Counted from the first letter of the stretch, positions 43,041 to 52,664 are shown. The stretch: 64,000 bases of DNA from JBLHZY01 sp050633265 (GCA_050633265.1 JBOEGE010000005.1:496001-560000), one strand, 5' to 3'. The notes: generated from the sequence alone by a model not told the origin. Program-made: numbers and translations.

Positions 43041-43049
43041 ACGATCCAA

Positions 43050-43074
43050 GGGGCAGCCCCGCGCTGCCCCCATT
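43050..43074 (+). terminator. Intrinsic terminator of leuA
   Basis: GGGGCAGC/GCTGCCCC, an 8-bp stem with a CCCGC loop followed by CATTTT, 9 nt after the stop codon. Confidence 0.85.
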
Positions 43075-43376
43075 TTCCCCGGATTTGGCCGCAAAACATG
43101 CGCCTTTTTCAAAGAATTTTGCAGCCCTGCCGAGATGCGCAAAATAGCACTATTCGAACAATTTATGCCCATTCCCAGCGCTCCCAAGCCCTAAACTATT
43201 CATTATCGAACCTGTGCCCCCAAAAGAGCCGCCCACAATCCGCCCAAGGCAGGCTGTTTCACGCCGCTCTTGCGCGCCACCACCCTTTTCCATTCCCGCC
43301 CACAGGCCTATAACATCCGATACGAAAGCCGGGATTCTCTTGGCTTTGTTGGGCATCGATAAGCGAGACATATGAT
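43075..43376 (+). other. Upstream region of the mre operon
   Basis: About 300 bp without genes. TATAAC at 43309-43314 is a plausible -10 for mreB, with only a weak -35 (TTTTCC at 43286). The ATCGAAC/TTCGAAC-like segments around 43152 and 43205 are possible binding sites. The long leader and multiple AT patches suggest more than one promoter. Confidence 0.4.
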
Positions 43377-44414
43377 ATGGCACGATTTGGCGGTTTGTTT
43401 TCGTCGGATATGGCAATTGATTTGGGCACAGCAAACACGCTGGTCTACGTCAAAGGCAAAGGGATCATCCTGAATGAACCTTCCGTTGTGGCCTACCACA
43501 TCAAAGACGGGCGCAAGCAAGTGCTGGCCGTTGGCGAAGACGCAAAGCTGATGCTGGGGCGCACCCCCGGCTCGATCCAAGCCATTCGCCCGATGCGCGA
43601 AGGGGTGATTGCGGATTTTGATACGGCCGAAGAAATGATCAAACATTTCATTCGCAAAGTGCACAAACGCACCACCTTCTCCAAGCCCAAGATCATCGTC
43701 TGTGTGCCCCACGGCGCAACCCCGGTTGAAAAACGCGCGATCCGCCAATCGGTGCTTTCTGCCGGTGCGCGCCGCGCAGGATTGATTGCCGAACCCATCG
43801 CTGCGGCCATTGGCGCAGGCATGCCGATCACCGATCCAACCGGCAACATGGTTGTTGATATCGGCGGCGGGACAACCGAAGTTGCCGTCCTCTCGCTTGG
43901 CGATATTGTTTATGCGCGTTCGGTGCGCGTTGGTGGGGATCGCATGGATGAAGCGATCATCAGCTATCTGCGCCGCCAGCAAAACCTTCTTATCGGGGAA
44001 AGCACCGCCGAGCGGATCAAGACATCGATCGGGACCGCCCGCATGCCCGACGATGGGCGCGGCGCCTCGATGCAAATTCGCGGGCGCGATCTGCTGAACG
44101 GCGTGCCCAAAGAGATTGAGATCAATCAAGCCCAAGTCGCCGAAGCGCTGGCCGAACCGGTTCAGCAAATCTGCGAGGCCGTGATGACGGCCCTTGAAGC
44201 GACCCCGCCTGATCTTGCCGCCGATATTGTTGATCGCGGTGTGATGCTTACCGGCGGCGGCGCGCTTCTGGGCGAGCTTGATTTGGCCCTGCGCGAACAG
44301 ACCGGCCTTGCGATTTCGGTCGCGGATGAATCACTCAATTGTGTGGCGCTCGGAACTGGCAAAGCGCTGGAATACGAGAAACAATTGCGCCATGTGATTG
44401 ATTACGAAAGCTAA
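43377..44414 (+). CDS. mreB: Rod-shape actin MreB
   Basis: Bacterial actin homologue that directs lateral peptidoglycan synthesis on the inner face of the membrane. The protein has 345 residues. The N-terminal ARFGGLFSSDMAIDLGTANT (phosphate 1), VDIGGGTTEVAVL (phosphate 2) and MLTGGGALLGELD (adenosine) motifs are intact. It is the first gene of the mreBCD-mrdA-rodA cluster, with mreC 34 bp downstream. Confidence 0.98.
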   Translation: MARFGGLFSSDMAIDLGTANTLVYVKGKGIILNEPSVVAYHIKDGRKQVLAVGEDAKLMLGRTPGSIQAIRPMREGVIADFDTAEEMIKHFIRKVHKRTTFSKPKIIVCVPHGATPVEKRAIRQSVLSAGARRAGLIAEPIAAAIGAGMPITDPTGNMVVDIGGGTTEVAVLSLGDIVYARSVRVGGDRMDEAIISYLRRQQNLLIGESTAERIKTSIGTARMPDDGRGASMQIRGRDLLNGVPKEIEINQAQVAEALAEPVQQICEAVMTALEATPPDLAADIVDRGVMLTGGGALLGELDLALREQTGLAISVADESLNCVALGTGKALEYEKQLRHVIDYES

Positions 44415-44448
44415 GCTGCCCGCAACTCTGGCCCATGTGGAGGCCCAT

Positions 44449-45375
44449 GTGGCGATAGAAAGAAACAGCTCGGACGAATTTGTTCGCCCGGTCAGGCGCA
44501 TCCTGATCGGCCTGCTTGTGCTGTTTTTGCTTGGCATTTTCATCCTCTGGCGGATTGATAGCCCCCGGGTCGAACGGTTTCGCGCCAATTTGGTTGATCG
44601 CTTTGTGCCCTCTTTTGAATGGGCCTTGGTGCCGGTGACAAAGGTCGCGGGTATGATCGAGGGCTTTCAAAGCTACAACCGTATCTATGAGCAAAATCAA
44701 GAGCTTAAACGCGAGCTGCGCCAAATGCAGGCCTGGAAAGAGGCCGCCCTTCAGCTCGAGCAAAAGAACGCCAAGCTGCTCGATCTCAACAATGTGCGCA
44801 TTGATCCAAAGCTCACTTATGTGACCGGCGTTGTGCTGGCCGATAGCGGCTCGCCCTTTCGCCAATCCGTGCTGCTCAATGTGGGCGAGCGCGACGGGAT
44901 CGTTGATGGCTGGGCGACGATGGATGGCATCGGGCTGGTGGGGCGCATTTCCGGCGTGGGCCGCAACACAAGCCGCGTGATCCTGCTCACCGATTCCAAC
45001 AGCCGCATCCCGGTAACGATCCAACCCTCGGGCCAGCGCGCCATGCTATCGGGCGATAACAGCGCCACCCCGCCGATTGAATTTATCGAGAGCCCCGAAT
45101 TGATCCGCCCCGGTGACCGGGTTGTCAGCTCGGGCGACGGGGGGATTTTTCCCTCTGGGCTGCTGGTTGGGCAGGTCGCTATGGGCTCGGATCGCCGCCT
45201 GCGGGTGCGGCTTTCAGCGGATTATGAGCGGCTCAATTTCCTGCGCGTGCTGCGCAGCCATGAAAGCGAAGCCATCACCGACCCCGGCTCTTTGATCGCG
45301 ATTGAGCCTGCACCCGCCGCTGCGAATACCGGCGCGCCCTTAGATCCTGCGGCGTTGGAGGCGAGCGATGGTTGA
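44449..45375 (+). CDS. mreC: Rod-shape protein MreC
   Basis: A bitopic scaffold joining MreB to the periplasmic elongation enzymes. The protein has 308 residues, with one transmembrane helix (ILIGLLVLFLLGIFILWRI), a coiled coil (about residues 80-120, YEQNQELKRELRQMQAWKEA) and two beta-barrel domains (VLADSGSPFRQSVLLNVGER and onward). The GTG start at 44449 is chosen because GGAGG lies 5 nt upstream; a TTG at 44398 would overlap mreB. It overlaps mreD by 8 nt. Confidence 0.94.
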   Translation: MAIERNSSDEFVRPVRRILIGLLVLFLLGIFILWRIDSPRVERFRANLVDRFVPSFEWALVPVTKVAGMIEGFQSYNRIYEQNQELKRELRQMQAWKEAALQLEQKNAKLLDLNNVRIDPKLTYVTGVVLADSGSPFRQSVLLNVGERDGIVDGWATMDGIGLVGRISGVGRNTSRVILLTDSNSRIPVTIQPSGQRAMLSGDNSATPPIEFIESPELIRPGDRVVSSGDGGIFPSGLLVGQVAMGSDRRLRVRLSADYERLNFLRVLRSHESEAITDPGSLIAIEPAPAAANTGAPLDPAALEASDG

Positions 45376-45907
45376 TCCCATCACATCGCGGCGCTGGATT
45401 TACCGCGGGCTTTTGCTTGTCATTTCAGCTGTTGTGATCTTCTTTCATCTGCTGCCAATCCGGGTAGGCCAAGCCTATTGGCCGGGGCCCGATCTTGTTC
45501 TTGGGTTTGCCTTTGCCTGGGTGATGCGCCGGCCTGAGTTTGTCCCTGTTTTGTTGGTTGGCGGGTTGGTTTTGCTGACCGATATTTTGTTTTTGCGCCC
45601 CCCCGGGCTTTGGGCTGCGCTGGCGGTTATTGGGCTGGAATTCTTGCGCGCCCGCGAACATCTTTCGCGCGATCTGCCCTTCCCTGTTGAATGGGCGATG
45701 GTTGCCGCTGTTTTGATCGCGATGACCCTGGCAGATCGCTTTTTCCTTGCGGTTTTTGCCGTGGATCAGGTCGGGCTTGGGCTTGCTGTGATGCAATTGA
45801 TCACAACGATTGCGGTCTACCCTTTGATCGTTTTGATCTCGGGAACGCTGCTTGGCATCCATAAAATTGCCCCCGGCGAAGTCGATGATATGGGGCATCG
45901 CCTATGA
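45368..45907 (+). CDS. mreD: Rod-shape protein MreD
   Basis: An integral membrane component of the elongasome; 179 residues with five to six hydrophobic segments and little else conserved. Identity rests on its length, its topology and its position between mreC (8-nt overlap) and mrdA (4-nt overlap). A recognisable LPIRVGQAYWPGPDLVLGF stretch near the N-terminus supports it. Confidence 0.93.
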   Translation: MVDPITSRRWIYRGLLLVISAVVIFFHLLPIRVGQAYWPGPDLVLGFAFAWVMRRPEFVPVLLVGGLVLLTDILFLRPPGLWAALAVIGLEFLRAREHLSRDLPFPVEWAMVAAVLIAMTLADRFFLAVFAVDQVGLGLAVMQLITTIAVYPLIVLISGTLLGIHKIAPGEVDDMGHRL

Positions 45908-47823
45908 GACGCGCGCCCAAAGATACCGAAGCCAGCGCGCGCAAAATAACACGGCGCGGGCTTTTGCTTGGCGGCGCGCAGATCGCCTTTATGGCCGGGC
46001 TTGGGATGCGGATGCGCTACCTTCAGGTCGATCAGGCCGATCAATTCCGCCTTCTGGCCGAAGAAAACCGGATCAACATTCGCCTGATCCCACCGGCGCG
46101 CGGGCTGATCTATGATCGCAAGGGGCGGCTCGTTGGCGACAATGAACAAAACTACCGTATCACCATTGTGCGCGAGGATGCGGGCGATGTGGATGAGGTG
46201 ATCTCGCGCCTCTCACGCCTTGTTGCGATTGATCCAGATGAGCTTGAGCGCGCCCGAAAAGAGCTCAAACGCCGCTCGCCATTTGTCCCTGTCACGGTCG
46301 CCGATCGCCTTAGCTGGGAAGATCTTGCGCAAGTCGCGGTCAATGCGCCCGCCCTGCCCGGCGTGACCCCCGAAGTAGGCCTGTCGCGCCGCTATCCGAT
46401 GCTTGAGGATTACGCCCATGTGATCGGCTATGTGGGGCCGGTTTCGGATTATGATCTCAACCGGATCGAAGACCCCGATCCGCTGCTGCAAATCCCGAAA
46501 TTTCAAATCGGCAAGGTCGGGATCGAAACCAAAATGGAATCCGCCCTGCGCGGCAAAGCCGGAACGCGGCGCATCGAAGTCAATGCGGTTGGCCGCGTGA
46601 TGCGCGAGCTCGACCGCCAAGAAGGGCAAGCGGGCGCCAATCTTCAGCTCACCATCGACACAGGCCTGCAAAACTACTGCCAGCAGCGGCTCAAAGGCGA
46701 AAGCGCCGCAGCGGTTGTGATTGACACAAGCAATGGCGATCTGCTTGCGGTTGCCTCAACCCCGGCCTTTGATCCCAACAAATTCGTGCGCGGGATTTCT
46801 GTCGCGGATTATGGCGCGCTGACGGATAATAAATACCGACCGCTGGCCAATAAATCTGTCCAAGGAACCTATCCCCCCGGCTCAACCTTCAAGATGATCA
46901 CGGCCCTCGCAGCGCTTGAAGCGGGCGTTGTCACCACCGAGGAAACCATACGCTGCCCCGGGCATGTCGAGGTTGGCGGGCGGCGGTTTCACTGCTGGAA
47001 ACGCTCGGGCCATGGGCAGGTCAATCTGAACAACTCGCTCAAACATTCCTGCGATGTCTTTTACTATGAGATGGCCCAGCGCGCCGGGATCGAGAAGATT
47101 TCAGAAATGGCGCGCCGCTTTGGCTTTGGCGAAAAATTCGATATTCCCATGTCGGCTGTGGCCTCGGGCCTTGCACCAACCAAAGAATGGAAACGCAGCC
47201 GGCGCGGCGCAGATTGGGTTATTGGCGACAGTTTGAATGCCTCGATTGGGCAAGGGTTTGTTCTGGCCTCACCGCTGCAACTTGCTGTTATGTCAGCCAG
47301 ATTAGCGACCGGATCGGTGATCACCCCGCGCCTGATCCGCACCATCAACAGCATCGAACAACCCTCTGGCCTTGGCCCATCCCTTGGCCTCAACGAAAAC
47401 AATCTGCGCGCTGTGCGCCGCGGCATGTATGCCGTTTCCAATGATCGGCGCGGAACGGCCTATAGCTCGCATATCGCCGAGGATGAGATGCGCATGGCCG
47501 GGAAAACCGGCACCAGCCAAGTGCGCAATGCGGTTGTGCGCAACCAAGATGTGCCCTGGGAGCAGCGCGATCATGCGCTCTTTGTCGCCTTTGCCCCCGC
47601 ACAAGCCCCCCGCATTGCTTGTTCTGTCATTGTTGAACATGGCGGCGGCGGCTCCTCAACGGCGGCGCCAATCGCGCGCGATATTGTGCTGCAAGCGCTC
47701 TATGACGGAACGCCCCCGCTCAATGCCTATCCTCCAAGCCAGCGCGGCACGATCCGCGAGCGCCAACGCACGATGGATCTGCGCGATCTCAGCGATGGCG
47801 CAACGGGCAAGGATCGCGCATGA
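45904..47823 (+). CDS. mrdA: Penicillin-binding protein 2 (peptidoglycan transpeptidase)
   Basis: Elongation-specific class B PBP. The protein has 639 residues, with an N-terminal membrane anchor and the dimerisation (pedestal) domain beginning IPPARGLIYDRKGRLVGDN. The transpeptidase domain has the active-site STFK (in PPGSTFKMI), the second motif SCD (KHSCDVFYYE) in place of SxN, as in other PBP2 proteins, and KTGTSQ. It works with the RodA glycosyltransferase encoded by the next gene (4-nt overlap). Confidence 0.97.
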   Translation: MRRAPKDTEASARKITRRGLLLGGAQIAFMAGLGMRMRYLQVDQADQFRLLAEENRINIRLIPPARGLIYDRKGRLVGDNEQNYRITIVREDAGDVDEVISRLSRLVAIDPDELERARKELKRRSPFVPVTVADRLSWEDLAQVAVNAPALPGVTPEVGLSRRYPMLEDYAHVIGYVGPVSDYDLNRIEDPDPLLQIPKFQIGKVGIETKMESALRGKAGTRRIEVNAVGRVMRELDRQEGQAGANLQLTIDTGLQNYCQQRLKGESAAAVVIDTSNGDLLAVASTPAFDPNKFVRGISVADYGALTDNKYRPLANKSVQGTYPPGSTFKMITALAALEAGVVTTEETIRCPGHVEVGGRRFHCWKRSGHGQVNLNNSLKHSCDVFYYEMAQRAGIEKISEMARRFGFGEKFDIPMSAVASGLAPTKEWKRSRRGADWVIGDSLNASIGQGFVLASPLQLAVMSARLATGSVITPRLIRTINSIEQPSGLGPSLGLNENNLRAVRRGMYAVSNDRRGTAYSSHIAEDEMRMAGKTGTSQVRNAVVRNQDVPWEQRDHALFVAFAPAQAPRIACSVIVEHGGGGSSTAAPIARDIVLQALYDGTPPLNAYPPSQRGTIRERQRTMDLRDLSDGATGKDRA

Positions 47824-48968
47824 GCTATCTGGAATATAACCTCAAAACCGTGCCAACCGGACTTGGCAAAGTGCTCTATTTCAACTGGGCGCTTTTGCTG
47901 CTGATAACGGCTGTCGCCTGCGTGGGCTTTATGATGCTGTATTCGGTTGCGGGCGGCTCGATGAGCCCTTGGGCAGAACCCCAGATGAAGCGCTTTGCCC
48001 TTGGCCTTGGGATGATGTTCTTTATCGCAATGGTGCCGATCTGGTTTTGGCGCAACTTGGCCGCGCTTGCCTATCTTGTCTCGGTCATCTTGCTGCTTTT
48101 CGTGAAGTTTTTCGGCACGGTCGGCATGGGGGCGCAGCGCTGGATTGATATTGGTTTCATGCAGTTACAGCCCTCCGAGCTGATGAAAATCTCGCTGGTG
48201 ATGATCCTGGCCGCCTATTACGACTGGCTCGATGTCAAAAAGGTTTCGCGCCCGCTTTGGGTCTTGGCGCCGGTGCTCTTGATCATGCTGCCAACCGCGC
48301 TGGTGCTGAGCCAGCCCGATCTTGGCACCGCCATTTTGCTTGTCGCAGGTGGGGGCATTGTGATGTTTCTTGCAGGGGTCAGCTGGCTCTATTTTGGGGC
48401 CGTGATCGGCGCTGGCATTGGCCTTGTCTCAGCGGTGTTTTCTTCGCGCGGGACCAGCTGGCAATTGCTCAAAGATTATCAATACCGCCGCATTGATACT
48501 TTCCTTGATCCGGCCTCTGATCCGTTGGGCGCAGGCTATCACATCACCCAATCCAAAATCGCGCTTGGCTCTGGTGGCTGGACAGGGCGCGGCTTTATGC
48601 AAGGCACCCAAAGCCGCCTGAATTTCCTGCCCGAAAAACACACCGATTTCATCTTTACGACCCTGGCCGAGGAATTCGGCTTTGTCGGCGGTATCTCTTT
48701 GCTGGTGCTTTACGGGCTGATCCTGGCCTTTTGCATCGTCTCTGCACTCAACAACAAAGATCGCTTTGGCTCGCTCCTAACCCTTGGAATATCAACAACA
48801 TTCTTCCTGTTCTTTGCGGTCAACATGTCGATGGTTATGGGGCTTGCGCCGGTTGTTGGGGTGCCGCTGCCGATGGTGTCTTGGGGCGGCTCGGCGATGC
48901 TGATCCTGATGATCGGCTTTGGGCTTGTGCAATCGGCCCATGTTCACCGCCCGCGCGGGCGCAACTGA
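47820..48968 (+). CDS. rodA: Rod-shape SEDS peptidoglycan polymerase RodA
   Basis: Polymerises lipid II into glycan strands; partner of PBP2. The protein has 382 residues and ten transmembrane segments. SEDS motifs include AQRWIDIGFMQLQPSELMKI, LSQPDLGTAILL, RGFMQGTQSRLNFLPEKHTD and the final LPMVSWGGSAMLILMIGFG. It is the last morphogenesis gene of the cluster and overlaps ghrA by 1 nt. Confidence 0.97.
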   Translation: MSYLEYNLKTVPTGLGKVLYFNWALLLLITAVACVGFMMLYSVAGGSMSPWAEPQMKRFALGLGMMFFIAMVPIWFWRNLAALAYLVSVILLLFVKFFGTVGMGAQRWIDIGFMQLQPSELMKISLVMILAAYYDWLDVKKVSRPLWVLAPVLLIMLPTALVLSQPDLGTAILLVAGGGIVMFLAGVSWLYFGAVIGAGIGLVSAVFSSRGTSWQLLKDYQYRRIDTFLDPASDPLGAGYHITQSKIALGSGGWTGRGFMQGTQSRLNFLPEKHTDFIFTTLAEEFGFVGGISLLVLYGLILAFCIVSALNNKDRFGSLLTLGISTTFFLFFAVNMSMVMGLAPVVGVPLPMVSWGGSAMLILMIGFGLVQSAHVHRPRGRN

Positions 48969-49903
48969 TGGCGCGGCTCAAGCTGCTCTTTTCCGCCCCC
49001 GATGCCCGCTGGGAGGATTACCGCGACACCCTGCCAAAGGCGCTGGCGAACGCCGGGATCAAGGCCGATCTGGCCCGCGATTTTGCGCCTGAAACGGTCG
49101 ATTATATCGTCTATGCGCCCAATGACGGCCTAAGCGATTTCGCCCCCTTTACCCGCGCGCGCGCCGTTCTTAGCCTCTGGGCCGGGGTGGAAAGCATCGC
49201 CCCAAACAAGAGCCTGACCCAGCCGCTTGCACGCATGGTTGATGCGGGGCTGGAAGAGGGGATGGTGGAATGGGTCTGCGGCCACACTTTGCGCTATCAT
49301 CTTGGAATGGATGCACAAATCGTGAACCCAAACCATGATTGGGCGCCCGCCCCGCCGCCATTGGCGCGCAACCGGCGCGTCAGCATTCTGGGGCTTGGCG
49401 CGCTTGGGCAGGCCTGTGCAAAAGCGCTGCGGGCGCTTCATTTCGATGTCGCAGGCTGGAGCCGCAGCGCGCGCGATATCGAGGGGATCACCTGCTTTCA
49501 TGGTGCCGCAGGGCTGAGCGAAATCCTCAAACGCAGTGATATCCTGATCACCCTGCTGCCGCTCACAGATAAGACCGAAAACCTGCTCAATCCCGCCCGG
49601 TTTGCACAGCTGCCAAAGGGCGCCTTTTTGCTCAACCCGGGGCGCGGCGCGTTGATCGACGATGCGGCCTTGCTGGAGGCGCTTCACAGCGGCCAAATCG
49701 CCCATGCAACCCTCGATACATTTCGCATAGAGCCCCTGCCCAAGGATCACCCGTTTTGGGCCCATCCAAAGATCACAGTGACCCCGCATATCGCCTCTGA
49801 AACCCGGCCCGAAACTGCCAGCCAAGTGATTGCTGAAAACATCCGCCGCAGCGAGGCAGGCGAACCATTGCTCTATGAAGTGGATCGCGCGCGCGGCTAT
49901 TAG
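48968..49903 (+). CDS. ghrA: Glyoxylate/hydroxypyruvate reductase A (D-2-hydroxyacid dehydrogenase)
   Basis: NAD(P)H-dependent reductase of 2-oxo acids. The protein has 311 residues. The Rossmann motif LGLGALGQACAKALRAL, the mid-motif NPGRGALIDDAALLEAL, the catalytic Arg/Glu region and the terminal His in TPHIASETRP fit the GhrA subgroup. It is translationally coupled to rodA (TGATG), an odd metabolic addition to a morphogenesis operon. It overlaps the convergent sseB-like gene by 4 nt (shared TTAG). Confidence 0.9.
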   Translation: MARLKLLFSAPDARWEDYRDTLPKALANAGIKADLARDFAPETVDYIVYAPNDGLSDFAPFTRARAVLSLWAGVESIAPNKSLTQPLARMVDAGLEEGMVEWVCGHTLRYHLGMDAQIVNPNHDWAPAPPPLARNRRVSILGLGALGQACAKALRALHFDVAGWSRSARDIEGITCFHGAAGLSEILKRSDILITLLPLTDKTENLLNPARFAQLPKGAFLLNPGRGALIDDAALLEALHSGQIAHATLDTFRIEPLPKDHPFWAHPKITVTPHIASETRPETASQVIAENIRRSEAGEPLLYEVDRARGY

Positions 49904-50694
49904 CGCAGGATTGGCGGGCGCTCAGGATCCATCCCCGGCGCCGTCACTTCAGCCGATTGAACGCGCGGCGGCTCGGGCAGATCAAAGCGCAGCGCCACAC
50001 GGGCAAGCCGCGCGCACATCGGATCAGACGCCGCAAAAAACGCCACATCAATCTCGCCGGCCTCAACGCCCGAAAAAGTAAGCGCTTCCCCCGCCAGCTG
50101 CGCAAGAACCTGCTCAGCACCGGGCAATACCTCAACAAAACCAAGGATATGCGAGCGCCTCCCGCCCTCGTAACGCACCCCTGCAAGATAGGCCATACGC
50201 GCCAATCCAGCCGCCAAAGCGAGCTTTTCATCCATCGCAACGATCAGCGCCTCGGGCAGACCTTTGGGGGCAGAAATCTCCTCCGGGCGCGCCTCGACCT
50301 CTTGCGGGGCATGGCCCAAAGTCTCGTTCAGCCAATCAACCGCATCCGCCGGGATCAGGATTTCAGAAGGGGCCACGCCAAGGTTTACCCCAAGCCCGAT
50401 CCCCTGCCCGGCAAGCATCTGCGCAACCGAGCGCCCCGACATCGCCGCATAGGGTGCGATCCCGCCAGCAAATTCCGCAAGCCGCGCCTCACGATCAAAG
50501 ACAAGCGCGAATTGCCCCTCGCCAACCGGGAAAATCCGCGGCTTGATCACATCGCCAATCGCCTCGGCTTCAAGCATCAAAAACAGCTCGCCATCGCCCA
50601 AACGCTCATAAAATCGAAGGCGCACCGCATCTTCCAAAGGGCTGGCCTCCATGGCGGCATGGGCGCGATCAAGCGGGGTCAACTCATCTGTCAT
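49900..50694 (-). CDS. SseB-family protein
   Basis: A 264-residue cytoplasmic protein. The N-terminal SseB domain (TPLDRAHAAMEASPLEDAVR, then LFLMLEAEA and FPVGEGQFALVFD) is followed by a second repeat-like SseB C-terminal domain. The family has no firmly known role; the Salmonella SseB name (enhanced serine sensitivity) concerns E. coli-type relatives. GAGG precedes the ATG. Confidence 0.85.
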   Translation of the reverse strand: MTDELTPLDRAHAAMEASPLEDAVRLRFYERLGDGELFLMLEAEAIGDVIKPRIFPVGEGQFALVFDREARLAEFAGGIAPYAAMSGRSVAQMLAGQGIGLGVNLGVAPSEILIPADAVDWLNETLGHAPQEVEARPEEISAPKGLPEALIVAMDEKLALAAGLARMAYLAGVRYEGGRRSHILGFVEVLPGAEQVLAQLAGEALTFSGVEAGEIDVAFFAASDPMCARLARVALRFDLPEPPRVQSAEVTAPGMDPERPPILR

Positions 50695-50757
50695 TTCGGC
50701 CTCATCTTTGGCGGGTGTTGAGGCCGAGCGGTAAAGCCGGTGCGCGCGCAGTTCAAG

Positions 50758-51555
50758 CTAAAGCTTGCGAAAGGGCCGCAACAGGGCCCAAGAAAGCCGC
50801 GCCGGGCGCTTATCCTGCCAGCGCAACCCAACCTTCATGTTAATGTGAGAGGCGGCGGGTTGCGCAATATATGTCGAAAACATCTGATCCCAAATCGAAA
50901 GGAAAAACCCATAGTTTGAATCGTGCTCGGCGCGATCAACGGAATGATGCACCCGGTGCATATCCGGCGTAACGATCAAACGGCGCAGCACCGCATCAAG
51001 GCGCAGCGGCAGGCGGATATTGGCGTGATTAAACATCGCCGAACCATTGAGCAAAACCTCAAACAAAAGCACCGCCCCCGCAGGCGGCCCAATCAAATAG
51101 ATCAGCCCGATTTTAAGCAGCATAGACAGAGCAATTTCAATGGGATGGAAGCGAATAGCCGTTGTCACATCCATCTCGGTATCCGCATGATGGACCTGAT
51201 GCAGACGCCACAGAAGCGGGACTTTATGCGTGATAACATGCTGGCCCCAAATGGCGAAATCAAGGATCAAAACCACCAAGATCCAGACCAGCCACAGCGG
51301 CATATTCAGCGCGTGAAACAGCCCCCAGCCAAGCGCCTGCGCATCCAGCGCCGCCCCGATTGCCAGCAGCGGCAGCGCAATAGCCACCAGCCGCAACGCA
51401 ATCGTATTCAGCACCGATAGCCCCCAATTTGTCAGCCAGCGCGCGACATGCTCGGGGCGACGGGCGCGGCGCGGCAAGAGGCGCTCAAGCACAGCCAAAA
51501 CCGCAAACAGCCCCAAAAACACCGCCATCCGGATCACAAATTCATTTTCCAGCAT
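50758..51555 (-). CDS. Sterol desaturase / fatty acid hydroxylase superfamily protein
   Basis: Membrane di-iron enzyme; 265 residues with four hydrophobic segments. The His clusters HVITHK, HQVHHADTEMD, NHANIR and HRVHHSVDRAEHD supply the di-iron ligands. The substrate is unknown; hydroxylation of lipids, hopanoids or carotenoids is possible. It is divergent from an ArsR regulator that begins 130 bp away and may control it. Confidence 0.88.
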   Translation of the reverse strand: MLENEFVIRMAVFLGLFAVLAVLERLLPRRARRPEHVARWLTNWGLSVLNTIALRLVAIALPLLAIGAALDAQALGWGLFHALNMPLWLVWILVVLILDFAIWGQHVITHKVPLLWRLHQVHHADTEMDVTTAIRFHPIEIALSMLLKIGLIYLIGPPAGAVLLFEVLLNGSAMFNHANIRLPLRLDAVLRRLIVTPDMHRVHHSVDRAEHDSNYGFFLSIWDQMFSTYIAQPAASHINMKVGLRWQDKRPARLSWALLRPFRKL

Positions 51556-51684
51556 AATGCCTCACTTTTGTGCATGTCCCTTGGCCAGCATAGCCCGAAA
51601 CCCCGTTAGAATTGAAATGCGAAAGCGAACCCTTTAGGTATGATCTAGCGCAGCCTGCGCAACAATCGACCAAAGGATGCGCCG

Positions 51685-52041
51685 ATGAGCCTTGCGCAAA
51701 GCCCCGAATTCACAAGCCCCGCGCCAGCCGCAACGATGAGCGAAGACCGCCTTGATAGAATGGCCCAAAACGCCGAGCGCGCGGCCAATTTTCTCAAAGC
51801 GATCAGCCATGAAGGGCGCTTGATGATCCTGTGCCATCTGGCCTCCGCAGAGCGATCCGTAACCGAGCTTGAAACCCTGCTCGATATGCGCCAAGCGGCT
51901 GTTTCTCAACAATTATCCCGCTTGCGTTTGGAAGGGTTGGTCGCTTCGCGCCGCGATGGAAAAGCGATCTATTACCGTCTGGCCGATGAACGCGCCAAAC
52001 AGATCATGGGCGTTTTATACGATCTCTTTTGCGCCGCCTGA
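51685..52041 (+). CDS. ArsR-family repressor, SqrR/BigR-like persulfide sensor candidate
   Basis: A winged-helix repressor of 118 residues. The recognition helix region is DMRQAAVSQQLSRLRLEGLV and the wing is RRDGKAIYYRL. It lacks the ArsR metal motif CVC but has Cys50 (LMILCHL) and Cys116 (LYDLFCAA). Their 66-residue spacing equals that of the reactive pair in SqrR (41/107) and BigR (42/108), which sense reactive sulfur. The usual target genes (sqr, blh) are not adjacent; the nearest candidate target is the divergent hydroxylase. AAAGGA precedes the ATG. Confidence 0.85.
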   Translation: MSLAQSPEFTSPAPAATMSEDRLDRMAQNAERAANFLKAISHEGRLMILCHLASAERSVTELETLLDMRQAAVSQQLSRLRLEGLVASRRDGKAIYYRLADERAKQIMGVLYDLFCAA

Positions 52042-52070
52042 CCGCCGCCAGATTGCCACCTGATGGGCGC

Positions 52071-52664
52071 TTAATCCGCCCCATCCAAAACCGCCCGCAC
52101 CCGGGCGCGCAACACCGGCAGCAATTCAGCCTCAAACCACGGATTCTTGCGCAACCAGCCAGAATTGCGCCAAGAGGGATGCGGCAAAGGAAACACATCC
52201 GGCCCAAAGGCGCGCCATTGCGCCACCCGCTCAGTTACGCTGACCCGCCCTCCAAGATGCCATTTCTGCGCATAGGCGCCGATCAAAAGCGTCAACCGCA
52301 GGGATCGCAGGCTTTCAACAACCGGCGCGCGCCATGTTGCGGCGCAAACAGGCGGCGGCGGCAGATCAGAGCCGCGCGCATCATAGCCCGGAAAGCAAAA
52401 GGCCATCGGCACAATCGCCACCCGCGCGCGATCATAAAACGCCGCCTCCTCAAGCCCAAGCCAATCGCGCAACCGATCCCCGGATGGATCCGTAAAGGGG
52501 CGCCCCGAGGCATGCACCTTGGCGCCCGGCGCCTGCCCCGCGATCAAAATCCGCGCGCTCGGTTCAAACCAAACAACCGGGCGCGGGCGATGCGCGCTGG
52601 CCGTAGCGCCAAAACGCGCCGCACATAAATCACAGGCTGATATTTGATTGCGAAGGTCGCTCAT
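52071..52664 (-). CDS. Uracil-DNA glycosylase family protein
   Basis: A 197-residue protein. The active-site motif is GQAPGAKVHASGRPFTDPSG and the second motif is PLPHPSWRN, both typical of this UDG-like family. The two N-terminal Cys in SACDLCAARF could contribute to a metal or Fe-S site as in family 4/5 enzymes, but the full four-Cys set is not evident. It may excise uracil from DNA or be an inactive relative. The start at 52664 fits the family (MSDLRNQISACDLC); earlier starts add poor sequence. Confidence 0.82.
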   Translation of the reverse strand: MSDLRNQISACDLCAARFGATASAHRPRPVVWFEPSARILIAGQAPGAKVHASGRPFTDPSGDRLRDWLGLEEAAFYDRARVAIVPMAFCFPGYDARGSDLPPPPVCAATWRAPVVESLRSLRLTLLIGAYAQKWHLGGRVSVTERVAQWRAFGPDVFPLPHPSWRNSGWLRKNPWFEAELLPVLRARVRAVLDGAD

